NCBI RefSeq assembly: GCF_000520735.1
Contig: NZ_ASSC01000217.1
Span: forward strand, 1 to 35,694
DNA length: 35,694 nt
DNA from: Paenibacillus forsythiae T98
GTDB taxonomy: Bacteria; Bacillota; Bacilli; Paenibacillales; Paenibacillaceae
Reading direction: 5' to 3'
Of this stretch, positions 24,688 to 32,129 are shown piece by piece (positions within the stretch are counted from its first letter, which is position 1; every line of letters begins with the position of its first letter). The translations under genes and the position numbers were made by a program. The notes under the pieces were generated by a model. It searched no databases. It worked only from the letters and a program-made list of their open reading frames with translations, and was not told the DNA's origin.

Positions 24688-24717
24688 TTGATGCTTGCCT
24701 TGGAAATGCGGTATGAT
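24688..24717 (+). promoter_or_regulatory. Possible second promoter of serA behind the T-box terminator
   Basis: TTGATG, 18-base spacer, TATGAT, in the 220 bases between the T-box terminator and the serA start. Apart from this and the serA binding site (AAGGAGG near 24803) I see nothing in that stretch. Confidence 0.35.
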
Positions 24718-24819
24718 CGCTTTCTTCTATGGAAAAGCTGTTTCAGGTAATCCGGAGTGCCTCAATAGGCCTCCTCAAAAAATATAAATGTTCACACATC
24801 TAAGGAGGAAAAAGTAATC

Positions 24820-26412
24820 ATGTTTAAAATTTTGGTATCGGACCCGATCAGCGATCTGGGCATCCAGCAGCTGACGGAAGCAAGCGACGTAACGGTAGAC
24901 AAAAAAACCGGACTCAGCGAGGATGAGCTTATTGCCATTATCGGCGAATACGACGGTCTGCTCGTACGCTCCCAAACTACGGTTACCGACAAAATTATCG
25001 AAGCGGGGTCCAATCTGAAAGTCATCGGACGCGCCGGCGTCGGCGTGGACAACATCAATCTGGAAGCCGCCACGAAGCGTGGAGTTGTCGTCATTAACGC
25101 TCCGGACGGCAACACCATTACTACCTGTGAGCATGCCTTTGCGATGATGATGGCTCTGGCCCGTCATATTCCGCAAGCCTATGCGAAGACAACCACCGGC
25201 GTTTGGGACAAAAAATCGTTCCTCGGCGTTGAACTGCGCAGCAAAACGCTTGGCGTTCTCGGCATGGGCCGCATCGGCAGCGAGGTTGCAAAGCGTGCCA
25301 AGGCATTCGGCATGAACATCCTGGCTTATGACCCGTTTCTGACGGCCGACCGGGCAGAGAAGCTGGAAGTCACGCTGGCTTCCGTCGATGACATCGTACA
25401 AGGCGCGGACTTCATTACGGTTCACACACCGCTTACTCCGCAAACGCGGCATATGATTTCCCGCCCTCAATTCGAAGCCATGAAGAAAGGCATGCGCATT
25501 GTCAACTGCGCGCGCGGCGGCGTTATTGACGAAATGGCGCTGGTGGAAGCCATTGATGCAGGTATCGTAGCCGGAGCAGCCTTCGACGTATTCGAGAAGG
25601 AACCGCCGCAAGCGGATCATCCTTTCCTGTCGCATCCGAAAATTATCGTCACTCCGCATCTTGGCGCATCCACCGTGGAAGCGCAGGAGAATGTGGCGAT
25701 CGACGTGTCCGAGCAGGTGCTGCATATTTTGCGGAACGAGCCGTTCATCAATGCGGTTAACATCCCTCCGGTCGCGCCGAGCGTCATGAACAAGCTGCAG
25801 CCTTACTTCAATCTGGGCGAGAAGCTCGGCAGCTTCGCTTCGCAGATTACGAATGGCGCCATCAAGGAAATTCATGTGGAATTTGCCGGCGACCTCTCCG
25901 ATGTCGACACCCAGCCGCTGAACCGCTACATTGTGAAGGGCGTGCTGACCCGCCACTTCGGCGGCGACGTCAACATCGTAAATGCCTCGCATCTGGCCAA
26001 GAGCCGCGAAGTAAATGTGGTCGTAACCAAAGCAACGAAGACCCAGGGCTTCACTAACCTGATCACTGTGAAGCTTGTTGCCGAGGGAGGCGAGGAGCGC
26101 ATCGTTGCCGGAACGCTGCTGCAAGGGTATGGAGAGCGCATCGTACAGCTCGGCAAATTCCCGGTTGACATCGCTCCGGAAGGCAATCAAATCCTGATCT
26201 CCCATAACGATAAGCCGGGTATCATCGGCAAAGTGGGTACGCTGCTCGGCCAGAACGATGTCAACATTGCATCGATGCAGGTGGGACGTATCGTTGTCGG
26301 TGGCGAAGCCGTTATGCTGCTGACCGTGGACAAGGAAGTTCCGGAGGATGTGCTGACGCAGCTGGCCGCCCTGCCGGAGATCAACACCGCCAAAGAAGTC
26401 GTATTGCAGTAA
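24820..26412 (+). CDS. serA: D-3-phosphoglycerate dehydrogenase
   Basis: 530 residues, the long form. Substrate and NAD domains fill the first about 315 residues: LGVLGMGRIGSEV is the nucleotide-binding loop, VNCARGGVIDE and TPHLGASTVEAQ hold the catalytic Arg and His region. An intervening (ASB) domain (about 320-450) and a C-terminal ACT domain (about 455-528, ISHNDKPGIIGKVGTLLGQ) follow; ACT domains mediate serine feedback. First step of serine synthesis. Expression is controlled by the T-box leader. The stop codon lies inside a 21-bp tandem duplication. Confidence 0.97.
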   Translation: MFKILVSDPISDLGIQQLTEASDVTVDKKTGLSEDELIAIIGEYDGLLVRSQTTVTDKIIEAGSNLKVIGRAGVGVDNINLEAATKRGVVVINAPDGNTITTCEHAFAMMMALARHIPQAYAKTTTGVWDKKSFLGVELRSKTLGVLGMGRIGSEVAKRAKAFGMNILAYDPFLTADRAEKLEVTLASVDDIVQGADFITVHTPLTPQTRHMISRPQFEAMKKGMRIVNCARGGVIDEMALVEAIDAGIVAGAAFDVFEKEPPQADHPFLSHPKIIVTPHLGASTVEAQENVAIDVSEQVLHILRNEPFINAVNIPPVAPSVMNKLQPYFNLGEKLGSFASQITNGAIKEIHVEFAGDLSDVDTQPLNRYIVKGVLTRHFGGDVNIVNASHLAKSREVNVVVTKATKTQGFTNLITVKLVAEGGEERIVAGTLLQGYGERIVQLGKFPVDIAPEGNQILISHNDKPGIIGKVGTLLGQNDVNIASMQVGRIVVGGEAVMLLTVDKEVPEDVLTQLAALPEINTAKEVVLQ

Positions 26413-26450
26413 TATCCATAGTACGGACAGTAATATCCATAGTACGGACA
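26409..26450 (+). repeat. Perfect 21-bp tandem duplication over the serA stop
   Basis: Two back-to-back copies (26409-26429 and 26430-26450), each beginning GTAATATCCATAG. The first copy includes the serA TAA; the second falls in the 3' untranslated region. Confidence 0.95.
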
Positions 26451-26459
26451 TAATAAGCT

Positions 26460-26486
26460 CCGGCTGCCTTGTAAATGGGCAGCCGG
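26460..26486 (+). terminator. Hairpin after serA
   Basis: 9-bp stem CCGGCTGCC/GGCAGCCGG with a nine-base loop, followed by a weak CGCTTTCGTC. Termination strength is uncertain because the T-run is short. Confidence 0.6.
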
Positions 26487-26494
26487 CGCTTTCG

Positions 26495-26733
26495 TCATCC
26501 GGATATGAGAAATGCCGGTACGACCCGGCCATCAATATCGGTAAAGCCGTATTGCTTGGCCAAGCACCCTGTCTGCTGCGGCACGCCCGACCTGTTCATA
26601 ATGTCCGGATCGGCTGCCAATGCGCACACGGCCCGCCCGATATAACGGGGCGATTCGGTTGCAGCTCTTCGACTACCCGCCAGTGCGCTTCATCCGTATG
26701 GAAGGCGTCCAGAACCAGCTCGGTCCGCATCAT
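26495..26733 (-). pseudogene. Remnant of a short-chain dehydrogenase, frameshifted and truncated
   Basis: Reading the minus strand, MMRTELVLDAFHTDEAHWR is followed, after a frame change near 26660, by ATESPRYIGRAVCALAADPD and QYGFTDIDG, then a stop at 26495. These are successive C-terminal blocks of a common Bacillales SDR-family oxidoreductase (in intact members: MR-E--L-AF--, SPRY-GRAV-ALAADPD and YGFTD-DG). The Rossmann fold and catalytic Tyr-Lys part are missing altogether. Both the frameshift and the truncation mean no active enzyme. The other about 250 bases of the serA-glpK gap hold only terminators. Confidence 0.8.
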
Positions 26734-26833
26734 ACTGTCTTTTGGAGCGGATGTACTGGTAACGGAGCCGCCTGAGCTTGGACGGGAGGTTGAGCATACG
26801 GCCTCTGCCATTGTCTCTCTCTACCGGGCACAA

Positions 26834-26880
26834 GAAAGCGGACCGCTCCTCTCTTGAAGGATCATGGTCCGCTTCTTTTT
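26834..26880 (-). terminator. Terminator after glpK
   Basis: AAGCGGACC/GGTCCGCTT, at least 9 bp with a 21-base loop. On the minus strand TTTCTTG follows; on the plus strand the T-run is better (CTTTTTT), so it may also stop plus-strand transcripts. Confidence 0.75.
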
Positions 26881-26896
26881 TAGTGTAAGCCCGCTT

Positions 26897-28420
26897 CTAT
26901 TGAAAGTGCCGGGGTTCCCCGCGCGGTCGTTCATGCTGATCCCACCCCATAGTCCGCAAGACGGCATCCTGCCAAATACGGTAACGATTCTCCCTTTCCT
27001 CCTCCGGCATGGCGGGAGTAAAGGTCTTCTCCGCCTTGTTGAAATGCCGCAGCTCATCGCGGCTCCAGAACCCTGCGATAAGGCCCGCCAGCAGAGCCGC
27101 TCCCAGCGCCGTTGTTTCCGCGTAGGTCGTGCGCGTCACTTCCCTGCCCAGAATATCGGCCTGGAACTGCATCAGCAGGTCGTTGCGCACAGCTCCGCCG
27201 TCCACCCGCAGCTCGGCAAGCGGCATGCCGGCGTCCTTTTCCATGGCGCCGATTACATCCCTTGACTGGAAAGCAAGCGACTCCAGCGTGGCGCGTACGA
27301 GGTGGGCGGAAGTCGTTCCGCGCGTTAAGCCGAAGACCGCGCCCCGGGCATACATATCCCAATACGGCGCGCCGAGTCCGGTGAACGCAGGCACGACGAC
27401 AACACCCCCGCTGTCTTCAACCTCCCGCGCCTTCTGCTCGGATTGGCCCGGACTTTCAATCAGGCCGAGGCCCTCCTCCAGCCACTGCACCGCCGCCCCC
27501 GCAACGAACACACTGCCCTCAATCGCGTAATACAGCTCATCACCTATTCCCCAGGCTACCGTCGTCAGCAGCCCGTGCCGCGAGGCTACCGGTTCGCTTC
27601 CCGTGTTCATCAAGATGAAGCAGCCGGTGCCGTACGTATTTTTGGCGCTCCCGGCTTCGAGGCAGGTGTGTCCAAAGAGCGCCGCCTGCTGGTCCCCCAG
27701 CACGGAGGCAATCGGAATTTCCGCTCCGAGCCACTGCCTGAGCGCCGTACCGAAGGACCCGCCCGACATCCGCACCTCGGGCAGCATACTCTCCGGAAGG
27801 TTCAGCTCGGCCAACAGCTTCCCGTCCCATACTCTCCGGTGCAGATCGAACAGCATCGTCCGGGACGCGTTGGTAACGTCCGTGGCGTGCACAGTGCCGC
27901 CGGTGAGCTTCCAGATCAGCCAGCTGTCAATTGTCCCGGCCAGCAGTTCGCCACGCTCGGCTCTCTCCCGCGCGCCTTCCACATGCTCTAGTATCCAGGC
28001 AAGCTTCGTCGCCGAGAAATAAGCGTCGGCCACAAGGCCCGTCTTCTCCCCGATATCCCGCTCAAGTCCCCTCCGCTTCAGCTCCTCGCACATCTCTGCG
28101 GTCCGCCGGTCCTGCCACACAATAGCCGGATATACCGGCCTGGCGGTTGCCTTCTCCCAGACAAGCGCCGTCTCGCGCTGGTTCGTAATGCCGATTGCCG
28201 CAATTTGCGAGGGATGGATGCCGCTCTTTGCAACAGCCTCTCTTGCCGCCTTTAGCTGCACATTCCATATCTGCTCCGGATCATGCTCCACCCAGCCCGG
28301 GCGGGGAAAATACTGGGTAAGCTCATATTGAGCCTGACTGACCATTCCGGCCTGTTCATCGAACAGGATCGCTCGCGAACTGGTCGTCCCCTGATCCAGC
28401 GACAAAATATAACGGCTCAT
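26897..28420 (-). CDS. glpK: Glycerol kinase
   Basis: 507 residues, FGGY-family sugar kinase. LSLDQGTTSSRA (N-terminal phosphate-binding), ITNQRET, VWQDRRT, GDQQAALFG (241-250) and KNTYGTGCF are the expected motifs. It makes glycerol-3-phosphate from glycerol. In most Firmicute enzymes a histidine in a Y/H-H-F-F/Y-G segment just before IPIA is phosphorylated by HPr; here the matching residues 228-232 read RQWLG, with no histidine. No glpF or glpD gene is nearby. GGAG lies seven bases upstream, and the ATG overlaps the stop of a 29-residue upstream ORF (ATGA). Confidence 0.96.
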   Translation of the reverse strand: MSRYILSLDQGTTSSRAILFDEQAGMVSQAQYELTQYFPRPGWVEHDPEQIWNVQLKAAREAVAKSGIHPSQIAAIGITNQRETALVWEKATARPVYPAIVWQDRRTAEMCEELKRRGLERDIGEKTGLVADAYFSATKLAWILEHVEGARERAERGELLAGTIDSWLIWKLTGGTVHATDVTNASRTMLFDLHRRVWDGKLLAELNLPESMLPEVRMSGGSFGTALRQWLGAEIPIASVLGDQQAALFGHTCLEAGSAKNTYGTGCFILMNTGSEPVASRHGLLTTVAWGIGDELYYAIEGSVFVAGAAVQWLEEGLGLIESPGQSEQKAREVEDSGGVVVVPAFTGLGAPYWDMYARGAVFGLTRGTTSAHLVRATLESLAFQSRDVIGAMEKDAGMPLAELRVDGGAVRNDLLMQFQADILGREVTRTTYAETTALGAALLAGLIAGFWSRDELRHFNKAEKTFTPAMPEEERENRYRIWQDAVLRTMGWDQHERPRGEPRHFQ

Positions 28421-28506
28421 CGCGCAGCTCCGTCCAGACGCATGCCTGACAACAGGAAAATTCCTGAAGAATGAAAGAATTGTTCCGCGATTGTTACTTT
28501 TCTCAT
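28417..28506 (-). CDS. 29-residue upstream ORF coupled to glpK
   Basis: ATG at 28504-28506 with AGGGGG six bases upstream, 29 codons (begins MRKVTIAEQFFHSSG), TGA overlapping the glpK ATG. A strong binding site and an exact ATGA junction are unlikely to be accidental. It may be a leader peptide whose translation sets glpK expression, or the stump of a lost gene. I know no family. Confidence 0.5.
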   Translation of the reverse strand: MRKVTIAEQFFHSSGIFLLSGMRLDGAAR

Positions 28507-28548
28507 AGAAATCCCCCTGTCATATGGATACCTATATTTACACCGTTT

Positions 28549-28566
28549 TTGTTCCACGAAGAACAA
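28549..28566. repeat. Inverted repeat upstream of glpK
   Basis: TTGTTC, six-base gap, GAACAA: a perfect 6-6-6 palindrome in the glpK upstream region, about 45 bases before the small ORF. It could be an operator; no regulator gene adjoins. Confidence 0.45.
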
Positions 28567-28587
28567 GATTTATCGGCTCCATTCAAC

Positions 28588-28614
28588 AAAAAGCACCTCC
28601 GGGACAAGAGGCGC
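28588..28614 (-). terminator. Terminator after resE
   Basis: GCGCCTC/GAGGTGC stem (one G-U), eight-base loop, five T on the minus strand, 20 bases after the resE stop. Confidence 0.8.
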
Positions 28615-28634
28615 TATCAAGAATTGTTTAAAAT

Positions 28635-30074
28635 TTATTGTTTTTCGACAGGCAGACGGAGCGTAAAGCAGGTTCCTTCCCCTAATTTGCTGGCAGCCGA
28701 GATATGTCCGCCATGGGATTCGACGATATTCTTGACGATAGCCAAGCCGAGTCCCGTGCCTCCGGATTCCCCGCGAACCCGGGCTTTATCCGCTTTGTAG
28801 AACCGTTCGAAGATAAAAGGAAGATCCTCGGAAGGGATGCCCACGCCTTCGTCCCGGACCTCGACCTCGATCTCCGACCGGTTCGCATAGATAATCCAGT
28901 CGGCCACAATGTCGATCTTTTTGCCGGCGGGGGTATGACGGAAAGCATTGTCCAGCAGGTTGGTCAGCACCTGTTCCAGCTTATCCTCGTCCGCGTCATG
29001 AAGCCATAGCTCATTGCTCTTCCTGACGCAGCTCAGTTCGATTTCCCGCTCCTTGGCGCGCACGGAGAATTTACGGTATATCCGCTCCAGCAGTTCGGTC
29101 ATGTTGACCGGAGCCTTGTGCAGATCCGTATGCCCGGCGTCCATCCGCGCCAAATCGAGCAGATCCTTCACCAGCCGGCCCATCCGCAGCGCCTCGTCGT
29201 GAATGACCTGAACCAGCTCGCTGCTCTCCTCGGGCGAAGAAGCCATGCCATCCAGCAGCGCCTCGCTGTATCCCTGCATCATGGACAGCGGAGTGCGGAT
29301 TTCATGGGAGACGTTGGCCAAGAAGTCGCGGCGCATTTTCTCAAGCCTTACTTCTTCGGTCACATCGCGCAGCACGGCCACCGTGCCCTGAATTTGATTA
29401 TCCGAATAGAGCGGCGCCATATGCACCGACCATACATCCTGGCGCACATGCACATTGGAGCTGTGGTCGCCGCCTTCCCGAAGCGTGCGCCGGAACAGCA
29501 GCCGCAGCGGACGCGGAACACCCAGGGTGTCTCCGCTTGCGGACTCGAAATCGTCCTCGCCTTCCTGCTCCCATTTCAGATCGTTCCAGCTCTCCAGCAG
29601 GGACTGGCCGTGGGGATTGGTAAGCACGATCCGCCCCTCGTTGTCGAATGTGATCACGGGATCGCTCATGCTGCGCAGCACGCTGGACAGAAGCCCTTTT
29701 TCATGATTCAAGCTCCGGATGGTGCCCTCCAGCTCTGCCGCCATATGATTGAAGGACGTCGCCAGTTCTCCGATTTCGTCGCTTGTGACAAGCTTCAGCC
29801 GCTTGCCGTACTCTCCCCGCCGGATGGCGTTCGCCGCCTCGATAACCTTATGCATCGGCTGCGTAATCTTCGTGAAGAGAAACAGTGCAAAGAAGGTCGT
29901 CATGGAAAATCCGATCAAAGCCGTATACATGAACAATCGTTTGATTGCGCCGGAGTTGGCAAAGTTGCTGTCAATGTATGGCAGCAAGAACAGCCCCAGT
30001 GTCATAAGCACGACAGCGACGAGACAGATAATCGTCACCCACAGCTTGCCGACAAGGCTTCTCCAGAAGTTCAC
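28635..30074 (-). CDS. resE: Redox-responsive sensor histidine kinase ResE
   Basis: 479 residues from GTG at 30072-30074 (NFWRSLVGKLW, matching the known N-terminus of ResE); a TTG at 30092 is an alternative. Two membrane helices (about 11-32 and 48-69) are separated by only about 15 residues. Then HAMP, a PAS domain (about 128-240), the phosphorylated His257 in NVSHEIRTPL, N box NLLDNAFRHTP, DEGVGIP, FERFY and GTGLGLAIV. B. subtilis ResE (about 589 residues) has a large outer domain between the helices; it is missing here. It phosphorylates ResD under oxygen limitation. One base separates it from resD. Confidence 0.93.
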   Translation of the reverse strand: MNFWRSLVGKLWVTIICLVAVVLMTLGLFLLPYIDSNFANSGAIKRLFMYTALIGFSMTTFFALFLFTKITQPMHKVIEAANAIRRGEYGKRLKLVTSDEIGELATSFNHMAAELEGTIRSLNHEKGLLSSVLRSMSDPVITFDNEGRIVLTNPHGQSLLESWNDLKWEQEGEDDFESASGDTLGVPRPLRLLFRRTLREGGDHSSNVHVRQDVWSVHMAPLYSDNQIQGTVAVLRDVTEEVRLEKMRRDFLANVSHEIRTPLSMMQGYSEALLDGMASSPEESSELVQVIHDEALRMGRLVKDLLDLARMDAGHTDLHKAPVNMTELLERIYRKFSVRAKEREIELSCVRKSNELWLHDADEDKLEQVLTNLLDNAFRHTPAGKKIDIVADWIIYANRSEIEVEVRDEGVGIPSEDLPFIFERFYKADKARVRGESGGTGLGLAIVKNIVESHGGHISAASKLGEGTCFTLRLPVEKQ

Positions 30075-30075
30075 T

Positions 30076-30792
30076 TTATTTCGGGACCTCAAGCTTGTAG
30101 CCTACGCCCCACACCGTCGTAATCATCGCCGCGGATTCCGGCGACACCTTGTTCAGCTTCTCGCGAAGACGCTTCACATGGGTATCGACCGTGCGCAAAT
30201 CCCCGAAAAATTCGTAATTCCATACATCCTTCAGCAGCTCCTCGCGCGAGAACACTTTATCCGGCGACACCGCCAGATAATGCAGCAACTCGTACTCCTT
30301 CGGCGTCAGGCTAACCTCCTGGCCTCCGGCCGTTACGCGGTGCGCGTCATGCTCGATAACGAGGTGCGGAAATACGATATTGTTGCTGGAATTGCTCTCC
30401 TTCGACAAGAAGGCGGTCGCCGAGGATCGGCGCAAGATCGCCTTTACCCGGTAGATGACCTCCCGTGGGCTGAACGGCTTGACGACGTAATCGTCGGCTC
30501 CCATTTCAAAGCCCTGCACACGGTTGATCTCCTCGCCCTTGGCGGTCAGCATGAGCACCGGAGTGGACTTTACGTCTCTGAGCCGGGTCAGGACCTCGAT
30601 GCCGTCGATCCCGGGCAGCATAACGTCCAGCAGAATCAATCCGTAATCGGCGGCGGTCGCCTTGCGCAGCGCGATTTCTCCGTCCTCTGCTTCGTCGATT
30701 TCATAGCCTTCCTTCTCAAGATACATTTTCAGCAGACGACGAATACGTTCCTCATCGTCCACCACCAGAATTCTATTCAGATGCTCTGCCAT
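30076..30792 (-). CDS. resD: Response regulator ResD (OmpR family)
   Basis: 238 residues. Receiver domain with acidic pocket VDDEE (11-15), phosphorylation site Asp56 in LLDVMLPG, TAK near residue 83 and Lys near 105 (VVKPFSP); C-terminal winged helix (LTPKEYELLHYL...VDTHVKRLREKL). ResD activates genes for cytochrome maturation, quinol oxidases and anaerobic respiration. ATG with GGGG ten bases upstream. A promoter of its own lies in the gap to resC. Confidence 0.95.
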   Translation of the reverse strand: MAEHLNRILVVDDEERIRRLLKMYLEKEGYEIDEAEDGEIALRKATAADYGLILLDVMLPGIDGIEVLTRLRDVKSTPVLMLTAKGEEINRVQGFEMGADDYVVKPFSPREVIYRVKAILRRSSATAFLSKESNSSNNIVFPHLVIEHDAHRVTAGGQEVSLTPKEYELLHYLAVSPDKVFSREELLKDVWNYEFFGDLRTVDTHVKRLREKLNKVSPESAAMITTVWGVGYKLEVPK

Positions 30793-30835
30793 TTCACAAC
30801 AACCCCTTCATCGATAACAGTAGAAGATTACCCTG

Positions 30836-30863
30836 AGCATAGCTTTTTCGGTATCCCGGTCAA
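30836..30863 (-). promoter_or_regulatory. Internal promoter for resDE
   Basis: Minus strand TTGACC, 16-base spacer, TATGCT, in the 74-base gap between resC and resD. Good -35; -10 matches four of six. Confidence 0.6.
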
Positions 30864-30866
30864 GAA

Positions 30867-32129
30867 TTAGTCCGTTCCAGCGTATGAATGGAGCCCGGCA
30901 ATAACCAGATTGACGCCAACCAGGGTAAACATGACAATCAGAAATCCAAGTACGGCCAGCCATGCGGATCGGCGTCCCTGCCATCCGCGCGCCAGCCGGA
31001 GATGGAGATAGGCGCTGTAAAACAGCCAAGTCACAAGTGCCCATACTTCCTTCGGATCCCAGCCCCAAAATCTTCCCCATGCCACCTGGGCCCATATCAT
31101 GGCAAAAATCAAAGCCCCCAGCGTAAATATAGGGAAACCGATAGCGATGGCCCGGTATGTAATTTCATCGAGATCGCCCTCGTCGATTCCGTCCAATACG
31201 GGTTGAAGCGCTCGGCCCAGCGGCTTGCGCACAAGGAGGCGCAATACGCCGTAGAGCACAGCTCCGGTCAAGAGCGACCAGATCACCGTATTGAGTTTCC
31301 TTCCGGCATTGACACCCTTCATCCAGAAAGGCGCCTCAAACAGCGGTTTCTTTATGCCAAGAATCGACTGGAAGCTCTCAATTTCGCTATGGTAAGGTGC
31401 CACGATGGGCGGCATTTTATAACTGACTTTCTCTATTGTACTATCTTTCTGCCCGGGATTGTCAACGGTAACGTTGCTTCTAATAAAAACCGTCTCGTAT
31501 CCGGCCCCCCGAAATGCGAATACCGAGGCCAAAAATCCGATAATGACGATGATAATGAACAGCGTAAATTCGACTCCGCGCTGCTGTCTTTTGTCGCTTT
31601 TTGACGAGCTGTTAAAATTGACCGTGCGCAGCAGATACATCAGGCCCGCCGCAAATGCTACCGCAAAAAAGGATTCGCCAAAAGCCGCCAGGGTCACGTG
31701 GATGTTCAGATAAATGGATCGCAAAGAAGGAATCAGCGGCTGCACTTCCTGCGGGAACACGGCGGCATACGCCATAACAATGATAGAAATCGGAACGGAG
31801 AAGAGACCGAGCAGGATTTTGCGGTAAATGGAGAAAATGACGGTAAACGCGACCATCACCATCATGGACAGGAAGGTCATGAACTCATACATATTGCTGA
31901 CGGGAATATGTCCCCCGCCCGCCCAGCGGGTGAAGAAATACGCCAGGTGGCACAAGAGTCCGAGGGATGAGGCGATGAAGGCGGCTCGGCCCCAGCGCGC
32001 GGAATGCTCCTCCGGTTCGCGGCCGGACCATCTGCGGCCCATAATGGCGATGGTGAACAGCATGAACGCTGCGCTGTACAAGAAAAAAGCGGCGATAAAT
32101 ACATCATTGCTGAAATCGAGCAGACTCAT
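30867..32129 (-). CDS. resC: Cytochrome c biogenesis protein ResC (CcsA type)
   Basis: 420 residues, about eight membrane helices. The haem-handling tryptophan-rich motif WGRFWGWDPKEVWAL (near residue 350) is the WWD signature of the CcsA/CcmF family. Together with ResB it forms System II, which moves haem out and ligates it to apocytochrome c. A hydrophilic loop of about 70 residues (around 215-285) lies between helices. The ATG overlaps the resB stop (ATGA). Confidence 0.94.
   Translation of the reverse strand: MSLLDFSNDVFIAAFFLYSAAFMLFTIAIMGRRWSGREPEEHSARWGRAAFIASSLGLLCHLAYFFTRWAGGGHIPVSNMYEFMTFLSMMVMVAFTVIFSIYRKILLGLFSVPISIIVMAYAAVFPQEVQPLIPSLRSIYLNIHVTLAAFGESFFAVAFAAGLMYLLRTVNFNSSSKSDKRQQRGVEFTLFIIIVIIGFLASVFAFRGAGYETVFIRSNVTVDNPGQKDSTIEKVSYKMPPIVAPYHSEIESFQSILGIKKPLFEAPFWMKGVNAGRKLNTVIWSLLTGAVLYGVLRLLVRKPLGRALQPVLDGIDEGDLDEITYRAIAIGFPIFTLGALIFAMIWAQVAWGRFWGWDPKEVWALVTWLFYSAYLHLRLARGWQGRRSAWLAVLGFLIVMFTLVGVNLVIAGLHSYAGTD

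Noticed and set aside
24775-26535. 586-codon open frame antisense to serA
   Set aside because: It is the reverse reading of a strongly conserved gene, lacks a binding site and known domains, and is rich in His/Arg/Asp as expected for an antisense frame in GC-rich DNA.
29118-30122. 334-codon plus-strand frame across resE
   Set aside because: Antisense shadow of resE; no binding site, no recognisable motif.
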